Shown here one piece after another: positions 1-13,789 of a stretch of 64,000 nt of DNA (position 1 is its first letter; each line of letters starts with the position of its first letter). The notes beneath the pieces were generated by a model. It did no database searches. It had not been told where the DNA came from and worked only from the letters and a program-made list of their open reading frames with translations. Both the position numbers and the translations under genes were made by a program. Where the stretch lies: assembly GCF_965638725.1 (NCBI RefSeq), contig NC_134956.1:20457047-20521046 (forward strand), read 5' to 3'. This DNA is from Aptenodytes patagonicus (taxonomy: Eukaryota > Chordata > Aves > Sphenisciformes > Spheniscidae).

Positions 1-3000
1 TATACACTACTGTCTGTTCCCCATCCAAGAGTTCATTTTAAACTTGGCCGTGGTTTCTATTTTAATCCCACACACGCATTTTTGGAAACACTTACTAAAC
101 CATTAACACATTTATATGAAAGGAAAGATGGTGATTAGCATTTCCCCCCCATCATTTCTTTTCGTGTCAATTTTTTGGCTCACACACTGCAGCAGAACGT
201 GGTTACAGCCATGCACATAATTCTAGCGGGTGTGAATTCCTTCACAGCATAAACTTGATTTACCTCTGCCTCACTTTGCTTTTCCTCCATTTCTATACAC
301 ACTATTTCACCAACGCTCCTGTGCTTGTAATAAAAGATGAACATCACGAGCTTTACCCAACATGAGAACTTCATCTGGGTTTGGTGCGGTGTTTTTCTTT
401 TTTTAACAGGCCCCTGTTAATGGTTCATTAAGACAGACAGTTGATTTGCCTGGTCCAGCCCTTATGCATCTCCTTTCTACACCTATTGAGAAGTTTTCAT
501 AAGTAAGAATCATTTCCAATGTAAAGAAGCAGCAATTAGTACATTTATTTATTTTACTGTAATTCACACCACAGCACTAGCAGTCTCTGATGGCCAAGGC
601 GCAGAATAAATAAACAAAGTCCACTTGAACTATCTTAAATTTCTCCCATATGATGGGTCAGATGAAAATCAAGGCTGCTGTGGGATCTCTGACCACATGA
701 GATCGTATGTGCAAAGATGTAGCCAACAGGGCTGCAAATTAGTGCACAGGAGAGGGTTGGAGAGCGATGCTAACGAAGTGCAGCAGCTCAGAGCTGGGGA
801 GACAACCCAGCCGCAGAGAGCTCCGGCAGGGCCTCCTGCCTGGATAGAAAGTCCTTCTGACTTAATTTCCAGTTGCATTTTTTCTTCACTGCATTGAAAT
901 CTCATTTGACACTTCCTAGCGGAGGAGCTGCATTCATCACGGAGATGGTACCCGTGACGAAGGGATCGCAAGCATGGACGTGGTACTGCATCAGAAGACT
1001 GCGGAGGAGGGCATGACACAAGATTCTGCCCAAAACGAGAGTACCAGCGTTTCTTTGGGTAAAGATGACTCTGAACGTATCCCAGATCCACAATGGCTTG
1101 GCTAAGGGAGCCAAATTTATCACTTGTGAATTTAGAAGAATGAAGTTATGCAGCTTACAGGTGGGGTTTGACCTTCTTTTGATTTTGTGGGCACTTAAAA
1201 TTTTCCCAGTAGAGGCGGAGGCCATTGGATACTGGATTCCTAAGAACAGGCTTGCTTCACTTAGCTGCCTTTCATGGGGTCCTTTAAAGTTCCCCCAGGT
1301 CCTGCTGGACATGGGGCTGGGACAGCCTTACGCTTCTGCTTCCACGGCAAAAGCTCAGCTTTTCTTAGACTTCCCACTCTAACTCCCAGGCCAGCTAGCG
1401 GAAAGAAAGAAGCATCTAAGAAAACAGCATCTACCCACATCTCTTGATATCAGCACTTGCCTGAGATGTTGGGACACTTTGGTCTTTATGCTTCGCATAG
1501 GAAATAAATGCCCTGAATTGCAAACCACATCATCCACGTAAAGCACTGAGCCGGCAAAAGCGTGACTGAGAGTACAGGCTGGTTTCACAGAGGTGAATTA
1601 AGCCAGGTGCACCCAGCCAAACCCCACGCCCAGCCATAAGGCAGATAGCCAGATCTGAACGTGGGAAGGTGCAGGTGGTGGTCTTTCCATCTTGCATTTT
1701 CTGTTCAGTGCAGCCAGACTGCTCAGTCACACCCTCCTCCCCAAGCAGTGCCCTCACAGCCTCCAGGCAGGGGGCTCAGCTGCAAACCTGCTCTCTCTTT
1801 TCTTGGCGTTGGATACAGCTTCTTGCAGAAAGACAGAGCCCCTTCAGGACAAAAGCCACGGGTGGCCAAGAGTTTTACCTGCAGATGATTTCCAGGAGAG
1901 ACATGCCGCACTCAAATGCATCGCAGATGTTCATGCAAGATGAAACCCTAACCCTGACATGGAGACTCCACCAGAATAGTCCCTTACAGTCCTGAGACAA
2001 TTTTTTTGCATCCAGTTTTCCCCCTGAATTTGATATATATCAACAAGATAGTGGGAAGAGGTGATTCCATATAAAGCCTACTTCCTTTGCTTTCTTCATG
2101 CAAGAATCTAATCTAATCATTGCTGAGACAGCAGAGCCATCGGTACAGAGAGCTGAGCAGCGCAGTGTGGAGAGAGCATACCGCTCTCCTTACGGGTCTG
2201 CACAGGGCGGCGCAGAAAACCAATATATTGATTAAAATCTCAAGGCCTTTCCCTTGACTTACAGCAACTACAAGAATAAATAAAAGCCAACTCATTTTGT
2301 AAAAAGGACCTCTCAACATCTCTCATTTGTTTCTGGCCCTGGAAGGCCTGGACTCCTACCTGCATCCTTTGAAAAGCTATTCCCATGCTATTACGTTGGG
2401 TGCTGTGTTGCTTCCCACCTTCCTTGAAGGCTGTTCCTTGGTACTGGGTGAAATCTCGCATATGCCAGCGATCCTCAGAGCTGGGCTCACAAGAAAGGAC
2501 CATTTCAGAAGCTGAACTTCAAGCTAAGGACCACACAAGAAACGATCCACTTCTTCAGGCTAGAGGGGTTGAGAGACAGCCCAGCCAATGCGCTGTAGAT
2601 CAACTCTTTTTAGATGGGAGTCAGTAAGGCGGCCAGCAAACGTTACTGCAGACACAGCTGACAAAACCTTGTCATAACACGTTTCTTAGACAGAAAGGAG
2701 TCACTCAGGTTTACGCTGGCATTCAGACAAAGAAATGTGGGGAAATGGGTCTGTATGGCCTCCACGCACACGTGAGGCTCCAGATCATGGGAAGAAATCT
2801 CATGAGATGGAGAACAAAGAGGTTGGACTTTGGAGGTGGAAGTCCTCGGCGTATTACCATCGGCTACAGGTGGTCACCACATGAGCAAGCGAAAATGTGC
2901 CTGCAAGTGGAGCGATGACAGGTCTACAGTCACGAGCAATTTTCTCTAAGATGCACTTAGGCATCTGCTCTAGATTAACATTGTTTTACTTAAAATGAAC

Positions 3001-3237
3001 ATTTTGGAGATATTTAAGCAGGTAAGTGGCTGCACCCAAGCATAAGGAGGAGACATTGGTAAGCAGACATGGGGACACTTGGCAAGTTGGGTAAAGTCAG
3101 TCCCATCACCGAGATAAACACCAGAGCACATCGTGGACTGTGTCAGGGGACATGAAGAGCAGCAGTGGCTCAGATCAGCAGTACAGGATACTATTACTGC
3201 AACAAAATGCTGAGTAGTAAGGACTTGTAGGAGTTTT
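1..3237. other. Unique noncoding DNA, left edge
   Basis: No recognisable exon, RNA gene or transposon. Open frames reach 140 codons but overlap each other on both strands and show no domain. The run AATAAATAAA near 605-614 on plus, and the opposite-strand TTTATTTATTTT near 544-555, could act as poly(A) signals, but no transcript structure supports either. The sequence carries scattered GC-rich patches (around 780-850 and 1720-1790) and ordinary AT-rich spacer. Confidence 0.6.
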
Positions 3238-3368
3238 GAATATGTCGTGGTTTAACCTCAGCCGGCAACTAAGCACCACGCAGCCGCTCGCTCACTCCCC
3301 CCCGGTGGGATGGGGGAGAGAATCGGAAGGGTAAAAGTGAGAAAACTCATGGGTTGAGATAAAGACAG

Positions 3369-3374
3369 TTTAAT
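3369..3374 (-). terminator. LTR poly(A) signal ATTAAA
   Basis: TTTAAT on plus reads ATTAAA on minus, about 180 bp downstream of the LTR TATA box and within the part that would be R. It fits the expected order of retroviral LTR signals and supports the minus orientation. Confidence 0.5.
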
Positions 3375-3555
3375 AGGTAAAGCAAAAGCCACACACGCAA
3401 GCAAAGCAAAACAAGGAATTCATTCACTACTTCCCATGGGCAGGCAGGTGTTCAGCCATCTCCAGGAAAGCAGGGCTCCATCACGCGTAACGGTTACTTG
3501 GGAAGACAAACGCCATCACTCCAAACGTCCCCCCCTTCCTTCTTCTTCCCCCAGC

Positions 3556-3578
3556 TTTATATACTGAGCATGACGTCA
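3556..3578 (-). promoter_or_regulatory. LTR core promoter: CRE palindrome plus TATA box
   Basis: On the minus strand the LTR carries a full CRE palindrome TGACGTCA (3571-3578), then 7 bp, then TATATAAA (3556-3563). A full palindromic CRE is the classic target of CREB/ATF-family factors. Tight CRE-TATA spacing would place transcription start around 3525-3530 and drive transcription leftward. Whether it is active in this genome cannot be seen here. Confidence 0.6.
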
Positions 3579-3834
3579 CATGGTATGGAATATCCCTTTG
3601 GCCAGTTTCGGTCAGCTGTCCTGGCTGTGCCCCCTCCCAGCTTCTTGTGCACCCCCAGCCTTCTCAGTCAGTAGAGCATGGGAAGCTGAAAAGTCCTTGA
3701 CTAGTGTAAACACTACCTAGCAACAACTAAAACATCGGTGAGTTATCAACATTGTTCTCATCCTAAATCCAAAACACAGCACTGTACCAGCTACTAGGAA
3801 GGAAATTAACTCTATCCCTGCTGAAACCAGGACA

Positions 3835-6800
3835 GAATAACTGTGATAAAGAGAATGAAAATTGTTGGTCTGCTTCAGCTAGAAACTGTGAAACCCAGGC
3901 TTTATAGCTTGGAGGCAAGAGTCCTTTGGTTTTATGGCAGAAGAGCAGTGCAGATGACTTGTTCTCTGTAGTCAAAAGACTTTCGCCAACTCAGCCTGGC
4001 TCGGAAGGGGTCATGAGCTGGCGTACTCAGCCCTTGCTTACCTCAATGCTCTGCAATATCCGAGTTTATTTTTAAAGCCCTAGGAAAAAAAGAGCCCAAA
4101 GCCTAAATTAATAACTACACCATTCAGATCCACATAATACTCAAATACAACCAAGAACCATTGGGATGAATGAAGTGAACTCAGGTACGGGAGAGAACAG
4201 CTTCAAAGGCTGAGTGGTAAGATATGCAAACACCTAATAAATGTAACAAAAACCCCATTAGACCAAGAAGAGCCGACCTGACCTCGAGGCCGAGGAAGCA
4301 GGAGGAAGCCACTCACGTGGCTGAGGCAAAGGGGATGTAGAAGCAGGCAAGGAGTTTCCTGAGAGCCAGCCCTGAACAACGACCGAGGCGGTCAGGGCAG
4401 GGCAGCAGCACAGCTCGTCCTCAAATACCAGAGCGGGTTTGCTCCACTGCAAGTGCCCAGTCAGAAGCAATTACTTTTGTCAGCCAGCAGTACTCCATAC
4501 CAGTGGGCGAGACAGGTTAAGCCTAAACCTTTTGTCCAAGACAGAACTTCAGCCTCATGAAACCCAACACAAGGAGATGGGTCTGGGCCCACAGAAACAG
4601 TCCCTTCAGTTTTCAGCACCAACTCACCCCCAGCAGTAACACGCCCTCCACATTCCACTTTATCCACCTGCAGTGTCTGACCGTCCAAGCATCTGGAAGT
4701 GCCTGGTCATGTTACACACTGCTGTGCACTTAGCAAGGGAGGAGGACTCCACAGACCCATCGCCCATGTTGGCTTTACAGTATGGAGACGTTGGAAAGCG
4801 CATGGGGGAGGTGGCCAGCCATGGTGTGCAATGCTCCGCTTCCCCCACCCTAAGGCCATCTGAGCACAAGCAAGGGGCGAGGTACCACTTGCTAACAGAT
4901 CACCACTGCATAGCCACGGGGGCCACGTCAGGCTCTCCGACCAACCACCACGGTGTGGGTGTCGCTAGGTGTATCAGGTCCTGCAGCCCGTGCTGTGCAG
5001 GAGCTCAGATTTTAAATTCTTAATTGCACCCTTCAAACCCAACTTTACAAGCAGACGTAGAGCCAGTAACTGCCAGCAGACAGCGAGCAGCTCCTGCATA
5101 GTCCCCTACTGTCAGTCTCTCTATTTCTTCAGGCTGAACCGCAGCACATGGATGGCAGTCCCAGCCTTTTTCAGAGGCCAGAGCACAGGGATTTCACATA
5201 GAAGTTCTAGTTTGGGTTTTCCTCTCATTTCTTTTAGAGACTTAATTCCTTCAGTGCTCAGATTCCAGGATTTTAATGGCTTTAGCTCCGTTTCCCCCTT
5301 TCCCGCTCTGCATCTAATACTTCAGCCCATAAATCTCTGCAAGCACACAGCACAAAGAAAACAGATAAGGAAAGCTGTATAGCCATAAAACATGCTGGAA
5401 AGAACCAACATAAAACCCACCCAATACAAGGATTATAACCAACAGAAGAAGAGGCAGAGAAAGTCAGATTAAGTGTTACTGTCAAAGTTCAAGTAAGTCT
5501 CAGAAAAGGTGGTGTTGTACGATAGCTTAATTAAGCTACAGTAGATCATAATCAGCGATGTATGGTTCTGCTGATGGAAGAGCTTCAGAAGAGCAGATGA
5601 ATACAGGACAAGCTAAGTTTGGGATGTATTTTGCAAATATGGTGCTGCACTAATGGCTGACAGTTACCCCCCCTCCCCATCTCCCACATCCCCGTACACC
5701 TCCCCTCTACCAGGGGTGCACATTTGGAAGGAGTCTGATGGACCCATCTCCTTTAAGGAGGATGTAAATGCCCCTCCCCATCCCACCAACCATCCTCCAG
5801 TACGGTGTGCATGAAAAAACCTCACACGGCATTGCCTTCTGCATTTGTGCAATGATGGCCACAATTAACATTAATAACTATTTCACTCCATAGATTTAGT
5901 CCTTTTCCTTTGGGTAGTTATGATCTTTCTTCCTCTCCCCAACACTCATTTCAAATCCTCATGGGTAATGTGCAGCCAGCTGATTCTACATTTATCTCAG
6001 TTCTATTTGTTTGACACGTTTCAAGCAAGCTCTGCTGAAAAACACTACAAAGCCAAAAAACTCCTGCTTGTTAATAACATTCACATCACCTCCTTCTTTG
6101 CTGCTTTAACATGCTGCTTTTATTTGGTCTAATTGCAACTCTCAGCGTGATTAATCACAACATTTTTGCGGGGAGATGGGAATTTGATATCCCTGTCCTC
6201 ATATGGATCTGATCACATTCATGCTGAGAGTCCAGGCATGCTTCCTGCAATCTTAATGTAAAAGCTTAGTGTCAAATGATTTTCCTTGTCTAGTACACGC
6301 TAATTACTAGTGCTGCTATATTCACCTAGGTCCCAAACATGGACTGAAGATTGAAGCTAGATAATGTGGTCCTGTCCTGGGAGATAAAGCTTTCCTCTTA
6401 CAAAGGTCTATCTTCCTGTATGTAGGCTCTCCTTTTCTCAATTTCACCTCTGGACCTAGACCTTTTACCAGATAAAAGGTTAGCAGGGATGTTGGAAGTT
6501 TAAAGTTTAAAGAATTAAAATTATACCAAGGAAGACTCTTAACCCAAGGGGCTGAGTTTCTTTGGAGAGAGACTGCAGAAATGGTAACAGGCACTATGGA
6601 AAGCAAGCTCAGAATTAATCAGTGTTAAGTTTTTCAAATGCAGAAAGATAAGCATCACCAAAGAAGCCTCCTCAAAACCAAGTTTGAGTCTTGCAATAGT
6701 TACAGCTTTAAAAAAAAAAAAAATCTCATTTTATAGTACTACTACTGAAAAGTTCTTAAATCAGCCATCTTGGAATATCATCTTTTTCTTACAGAAGGTA

Positions 6801-9800
6801 GTGGCAAAGCTCACATGGATTTTAAAGAAACATGAAGTGCATCAGTATACGTTTCTGAAGGATCATCTGGAGGTCACACATTAATATTTGAAGATGACAC
6901 AACCCTGCTTCCCACTGTACTGGTAGGAGCAGCACAACTGCAGTTAGCTTCTCCGGTACCGGTTGAATCTTTCCCAGTTAAGTGATGACATAGGGTCTTA
7001 CCCACTTTTCACCTTCCAACCCTCCCTTCCTCTTCCCCAAACCAGCTGGAAAAAGGGCTCAGGTTGTTTTCCCAGGAGTGGACTTTCCTCCCCCATTTAC
7101 TCCCATTGAGACAGACTGTCAGACCAGATTAAAACCACATGGACACCAACAAGCATCTCCTACCCACTGCTCTCCCAGGCTGCGTATTCTCCACATCATT
7201 TGCTTTACAAAGCCCTTTAATTAATCAGTAAAGGCCCACTGATCATCAACTACTCAGAAAATACAATTTGAAATAAGGGAATTAACTACAGGCTCCTACT
7301 CGGTAGACTCAGAGTTTCATCTTTTTCCTGATGATCTCCTACAAGTGCTATTCCCCTTTTGGTGCTTCACCAGATGTTACCACTTCTACACTGAAAGGCT
7401 GAGAAAGCAAAGAGCTAAATGCAGGATTCAGCATGGTGCATTAAAGGGGAAGGGGCCCTTTAGCAGGAGGCAAAAGATCAAACCAGGTCGGGTACCCCAT
7501 ATTGCCAAGCCCGCCGGCGGCTGCATGCATGGAGGTGTGGCTGGTGCAGCACAGAGAGGGAGCTGTGATGCCAGCTCGTGCCGCTCTTGTCACCGGGGCC
7601 CTCGGGACACCACTGTGGCACAGGAGGATCTGCAACCGGGCATAAAATCTGCATGTGATGCCGATCCCAGTGCTGCAGAGACGCGCGCCGTGCAGGAAGG
7701 CAGTCCCACCTCCCCCTGCGAGCATGCATGAAGCTGGCTGGTCACCCACTTACCATAAATCACCCCTGTTCCAGCCAGCAATAGCTGACGGGGTGATCCC
7801 TGCACAACTGCACTGGCAGAAGGTGACAAGTGTGCAATAATGGGATGCGACGCTCCTAAAATCCTCCGCCTAAAATCTCTGGTTGTTTACTGAGAATTTC
7901 TCACACGTGCACATCTGCAACTCTTTGTAGCCCTGACAACAGGCTGCACGTGAAACGGTATCTCCGGGTTTAAGGTATTCACCCAGTGACAGGCCCCCCA
8001 AAATAAAATGGAAATACAGGCTCTGAAAAGCCCTGCAGAGCACAGGATAGCCCTGCCAAAACCGACACCTCACAATTTCTCACTTATCTCAGCTGGTCTC
8101 TGCGCGCCAATGCCTTTTCCAGGTGCCCAGCTCCCAAACTCCCCCCACCAATGCTTGAGCAAGATCTGACTGTAACAAACAGCCCTGAAAAAGCATCGCT
8201 GCTCTGAAATCACACAGTTTTGTTTATGTGCTTGAGTTCTTCAAGGAAAAAAAAAAAGCTTTCTTCCACTGTATATTTTTTAAAAAAACCACCACCTAAG
8301 TCACCAATGATATTCTAAACTAATGTTAAATTGCATTTCCACAGGTAAGCATTGTCATGCTCTTGACCATTACATAAAGAAAGGCAGAATCTGTAGGAAG
8401 AGCTTGTGTCACTTCTACCAAAATAAGTTCAAAATAACTACGAGTAAGATAACAACTATTTAGCTACAAGGAATGAAAGGATCTGTAACTTTACCTCTCT
8501 AGCCCATAATTTATTATCTAACCATACTCTTTCTTCAGGTTCCCCATTTAGATTTGCCAGGTATAAGGGATGGCACGAGCCTTGCATCTTCTGTTGATAC
8601 AAGGCAATCAGGGCGGGTTAATGGAAGTTTTCACATTCATAGAGCAGCTGCAGGTCGGTGTCTGCACGAGCTCATCTCAGCCGCACCGTCCCTATCGCTC
8701 ACGGCACAAAACACGCTGGGAGTGAAGGCTGTGACTTTTTTTTCTGCTGTATGTTATGCTACACGTGGTCCGAAAAAAATCTATCAAAGCACACACCTGA
8801 GCAGCCTGTTTCAGCTTTTAATGTTGCTTAATGTAGACTTCTGAGGAGTATCTTCAGCTCAGACACGGCTAACTTGAGAGCACAGCATGAACGTTAAACA
8901 CAGACAGCATTGAAACCCAGTGGTACGCACAGCGAAGCGGCAGAGCCCAGACCAGCATAGGTCCCCGTCAAGCTGGAGAGCTCTGCCAAGCAAGTCCCTT
9001 GTCAGCCACCTCCCTCCGTCCCCAAAGGGCTCCTTCCCCCTGCAAGGGCAGGAAAACACCTGTAGGTACACAACGCGTCCTTGTTCCTGCTACACGCCAT
9101 ACACCCCCTTCTGCTGATTTCCCCCCCCCTCTAATCACTCAGCCAAGCGCATTCTTAGGTGAGTTGTGTCCGAAAAGGAGCACAGAGACAGCAGCAGGAG
9201 GTACAGCCGTTATAGTACACCGATGGCAAATTCAGTAACGGGTGGAGGCACTAGATGTACGCTGCATGCTGCTCTTCACACAACCAAAACACATCCTCCT
9301 AAAGAGACACCAGAAACCATCCTTCCCTGGATAAACACTAGGGCCAGCGTAGATATAGATTCCTGAGAGGATATCCTCATGGATGACAGCACAGACCACA
9401 CACTGAATTTAGCCTTCTTTCCTTCAGCTCAGCATAAAAAGAAACCAAACCAAACACCCCACACATCCTTCCTCCCCGCCAGCAGATTTCAGATGAAAAA
9501 GCACATGAGCAGCACCCGTGTTTCTCACCGATAGAGCTGCGCGCCTCATCCAGGCTGACGCTGGCATCGGACGTGGGTGCCTGCGAGCAGAAAGGATGCT
9601 GAGGAAGGGGGGAAACTGCGAAGGGAGCTGAGTACACCTGACCCTCTCAGCACAATCTGGCTGGAAACGGGCCATTATCATCTGTCCCGGCACAGTGCAA
9701 GGACTCTCGGGTTTTTGTGAAATACAGGAATGCAGGTTGTGTTGGTTACAAGTAGAAAGACGAGAAGAAACTCCCAAGATAAAAGGGATGCTCAAACCAA

Positions 9801-11255
9801 ACCTTTCTGATTTTCCTGCACAGATTAGAACCTTACCGAGCAGCAAAAAGGTAGGCAGTTTACACCAGTTTGGCCCAGCATTTTAATTGGAACCCCACAG
9901 GAGCTCGTATTGTTTGCTCCATCCTGGCGCGCGTTCAGACCATCCATTCACCGCCCGCGCTGCCGTGACTCACCTCCCCGGTTCTTCTCTTCCTGGTGAG
10001 TTCAAAGGAAGTTGCATCTTCTCAGGCAATTAGCACATCAAGCAGTCATTTCTGTCCAGGCTTCTACTCTTATCGGTAGTCCATTTCCTAAAAAACAAGA
10101 AAGAAAAAAAGAAAAAACATCAGCAAACTACGATCTGGTTGTTCTCTGTTCTTCTTAAAATATTAACTAGACATTGACATACTGTAGTACTTGCTGCATG
10201 AAACCTGCTGCAATTGGGGATAACTGGGACATTACAAAGGGCTATGAATCAACTCAACTGCAGAGGCTTCAAGTCCTTTTGCTAGGCAAAAGTGAAATAT
10301 GCTCCCTTACAACCAACTGACCATTTCAATATTTTTTCCAGTTATCTCCAGAACATTTATTAGATTAGGAGGTTTTATTTATGGACTCTGAAACTTTGCT
10401 GTTTCCCAGTGATGAGAGTATTATCTATTTAACGTTCCTTTTGTTCTTCTGGACATTTGCATTTATTTATTTTGATTCATTGCTGCACAGGTACCAGGCT
10501 CCAAGTACCTACAGTTTTAAATACACTCACAACACACGCATCTTAGACATTTAAAACGCCTTTAACAGCCTCCCTAGAGCCAGAATATCTCCATTCCCAG
10601 GTGAAACCCAAGCATCCTAGGATCAAAACTGCTTACATGCGACAGCTAACACTAAACTTTCAAAAGCAACCCTGTGCAAGCATGCTTTGTAGTTTGGCAC
10701 ATCTATGGGAAAATCAGAGCTTGTTACAACTGATTTATTTAATATAAGGCTTCATAAATAGGGCTTGTTTCTCCAGTGCCTTACAGTAGGATGTTATTTA
10801 CCCCCCCTAAATAAGCCCAGCCCATTCAAAGCTGGCCTTGCTAGCAGTGAATTTTCACCTGCCTCTGCCCATTGGCAAAGTTAAAACGTTGCCCGTGTGC
10901 CTCCAAGTGATTTGAATTTAGGACCGAAGGCAGAAAGTTTTTGCCTATACCCAAGCCCTCAAATTTGCATGCAAGTTTTATATTAAATGATCTGTTTAAC
11001 ACTGATGCAAACCAAAACCCAAGCTGCAGGCTAGGGATCTGAACCGTACCGCAGGACCAGGGCCCGAGCAAACAGAGAGCCCACTGTGCTTCTGCCAGAA
11101 ACAAAATGAGCATGGAGCAAGTTTCCGATGGAAACCAGGCATGAAGAGTGGTCTCCACCCCAAAATACTGGATTTCAGTTTTTGCTGGACTTGGATGAGT
11201 GTGTAACGTAACTCTGAGCATCAGTCACCAATCCTACGGCACTCAGTAGCAGCTC
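3835..11255. other. Unique noncoding DNA between LTR and first AT-rich island
   Basis: No gene or transposon recognised. It contains short homopolymers (A13 near 6711-6723, A11 near 8249-8259, an A/G-rich purine run near 10088-10120). Donor-like motifs such as CAG|GTAAGC near 8350 lack a partner exon with coding character. Composition alternates between GC-rich patches (7500-7720, 8930-9130) and AT-rich spacer (10320-10480). Open frames here reach 140 codons, carry no domain and overlap antisense frames. Confidence 0.55.
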
Positions 11256-11259
11256 TCCT

Positions 11260-11510
11260 TTGAAAAGGTGTGATGGGTGCACATGCATGCCTATGTTATG
11301 TTCAGACTTTCTTAGATGCCATATGTACTACACCTCTTGTAATGTATATTTTAAATTTTATGGATATTTTTAATGCCTCTCTAGATTAGTAAAAATCTGG
11401 AACCAAATAATACACAAGTAAAGGCAACAGATGACATGGGATTTGCAAGTTTTGGTGGAATTTGGGTGTAAACTCTGGGGACCCTTGAAATCAAAGTTGT
11501 TTTAATTGAT
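11260..11510. promoter_or_regulatory. AT-rich island, candidate conserved noncoding element
   Basis: An abrupt change to AT-rich, low-CpG sequence with many TAAT, ATTTTA and ATGCAT-type words (GCACATGCATGCC near 11278, TTTTAAATTTTATGG near 11349). No repeat signature and no open frame. This texture is typical of vertebrate developmental enhancers, but the call rests on composition alone; conservation is untested. Confidence 0.22.
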
Positions 11511-11514
11511 TAAT

Positions 11515-13785
11515 GCAACCAATGGATTTGGAGCAGCCCTGTAAAACAGTTGGAAACTCAATATATCAGGCTGGTTTTGAGGGTTTTTTCCCCAGCATGA
11601 CTATCTGTGGTTCAACAGATGGCTATTTGGAGAAACAAGCAGGAAAAGGAAGACAAGAACAGCATTTCCCCCTTCCCCCAGACCCCAACAGCAGGGGAAA
11701 GACAACACAAGGACAAGGATTTCCAGGAAACTGGGATGTGCTGGAGGCTGCTGGTCCCCACCCACACGTGGGAAGGGCATCTCGGGAAGACACTGGGGTG
11801 CGGGAGGGTTCCCCGCAGGGTGAGCCAGGAAAGGGGCGCACTGGGAAAGCACACCTAGGGATGGCAACACGAGGTAAGGCTGCGACAGCAGCCTCTGCCT
11901 TACGCTAACAGCTCAGAGCCATATTATCTACCAAGAACGCTACCTGGAAAACCACTAATAAAGAAAGTCAGGCTATTCCCCAGCGGGGGAATCAGAGCTA
12001 ATCACTGAAAGGATGCCTTCCCTGCCTGTTTCAGATTGCGAGCACAGGCAGAAGCTGCTCACTGGAAGTTTCAAGTTTACCACCATGTTGGTCTCTGAAC
12101 AGAAACTGCAGTTGCTCTAATTTCTGTGTTAATGGCACCAAGCATCACCCCACTGCGTGAGGAGCTGCTGCCCTGACATCAGCCGGCAGTGCCACCAGGA
12201 CTGCAGTCGCAAAGAACTAACCACGAGCAATCAGGACACTAAGAGAGCAGAGTATTACAGCAGAGGCACATTAAACCTTAGCACTTGGTAGCCATCATCC
12301 TGCTTCACAGACAAAACACATCTCCCACTTTTCAGGCTTTCTGTAAGAGCTCTTCCTATCTCCGTCAGCACACCGGGCACACAGCAGGGCATCCGCTATA
12401 AACAAAATCATCCTTAGCTGCGATGATACCAGCTCTGCCTTTGTTGACTCCAAACTCTGCTTTTGAAGCCAGTAAGGAAAGAAAACATGAAGATACAATC
12501 CTGGCTGCTACTCTACAACCATCCTTTTTTCCCCGACTTATCTCATTTCGCATATGTCAAGAACTACAGGCAAAATATCTCTGAAAGCAGACACGAGAAC
12601 ATGGTGTATCCCCTCCAAATCAGTGGCCAGCACAGGCAGTTTTCATTCAGTAAGTTTTTAATCTGTGCAAAACCTAAAGCAGGGGGGCTGGGGACCACTT
12701 CTAGCACTAAGGATCAGGAGGATCTGCTGAGAAGCTTTAGCTCTGCCACGATCGGTGATGGCTTTGGGATGGGTGCACAGCCCAAGTCCAGTCTGGGAAA
12801 GCACTGCTGGTCCTTAAGCATCTCCTGAGCAGGAACCTCACCACCATCTTTCTGACAAAACCACAGAACGGGCATAAAATCCTTCACTTGGAAAAGAAGG
12901 AAAAAAATCCCCCAATAAAAAGACAAAGGATCTGCTTTTGAACCTATTTAAAAGAGGACTAGCTTTGACAATGTAAATAACATGGCTTTAGACAGAAAGC
13001 TGTGTATGGAAGGATGGGACTGAGGTTGTCGGAGATGCAGGTGGTGAAGGAGAGTGCCTAGAAAGGAGCTGTTCTCCATGTTCAACATTTCTCCAATCAT
13101 TTTCATATTAGCATATCTCTAAGTGCATATAATTTTCACATCAAAGAGTAATTTTTTAGGTATTTAAAAAAAAAAAACGAAAAACCTAGGATTGAAGTAG
13201 AGAATAATTTCTTTGCGGAAGTCTTTCAAGCAGCTCCTCTCTATGGCATGACAGAAAAATTACAGAGGAGACAAGCATTTAGAAAACTCTTCCCTGGAAT
13301 TCAGATTATTCTTCAAGCATACAGTAAAAACGGTTCAGCCAAACTGTGACAGAAAATGTAAAGAAAGTCCTGGGAGCACCAACCTCCCGGCATCTTAACT
13401 CGGGAGCAACCTGCATCCTCTGCCCTTTGCTTAGGGGCTGAAGTTAGCAGCATTTAGGAGCTTGTGGTGGGGAGGAAAAATTGGAGATGAGTCTGAGCCC
13501 TTCTTGTCTCCCACCAGTTCTTCCCAGCTGGGGTGGTCCCTGTGCAATAGCCGGGAGCATCTCTTGCCCTTTCCCTCTACACTGCTCATCCTCTGCTCTG
13601 CTTTCCACAAAGCCCTTTTACTCCTCGGGGCCTGGACAAGAGCAGCATGAACAAGTGCCAGGCATTTCTCTCCAGCCCTAACCGGGTCCTCACAGGGGCC
13701 CGTTTACTCCCCCCCTGCCTCTTGAAGCAGCTCGCGAGGCTGGTCTTCGGTGTTCCATTCCAGCAATCTCAGGAACCGGGCTCGG
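11515..13785. other. Unique noncoding DNA
   Basis: Mixed GC content with no recognised exon or transposon. Frames in 11513-11908 read on both strands through a purine-rich patch and look like chance. An A12 run sits near 13165-13177. Confidence 0.55.
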
Positions 13786-13789
13786 GCAG

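Larger units (their letters stand above)
3243..3834 (-). mobile_element. Solo LTR of an avian endogenous retrovirus (ERVL-like)
   Basis: A 592-bp element that begins TGTCGTGGTTTAACC on plus and ends GAAACCAGGACA, so it has TG...CA ends in either reading. It is flanked by a perfect 5-bp direct repeat, GAATA, at 3238-3242 and 3835-3839. I recognise the terminal and internal sequence as a widespread bird LTR; the 5-bp duplication suits class III (ERVL) or some class I elements better than 6-bp ERVK. Orientation is minus: on that strand a TATATAAA box (3556-3563) precedes an ATTAAA poly(A) signal (3369-3374), giving a normal U3-R-U5 order. No internal retroviral sequence or second LTR lies next to it, so it is the product of LTR-LTR recombination. 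The intact target duplication argues for a moderately recent insertion. The family name needs a repeat-library match. Confidence 0.9.

Noticed and set aside
1945..1960. CCCTAACCCTGAC as an interstitial telomere repeat
   Set aside because: Only about two units of CCCTAA are present, easily expected by chance.
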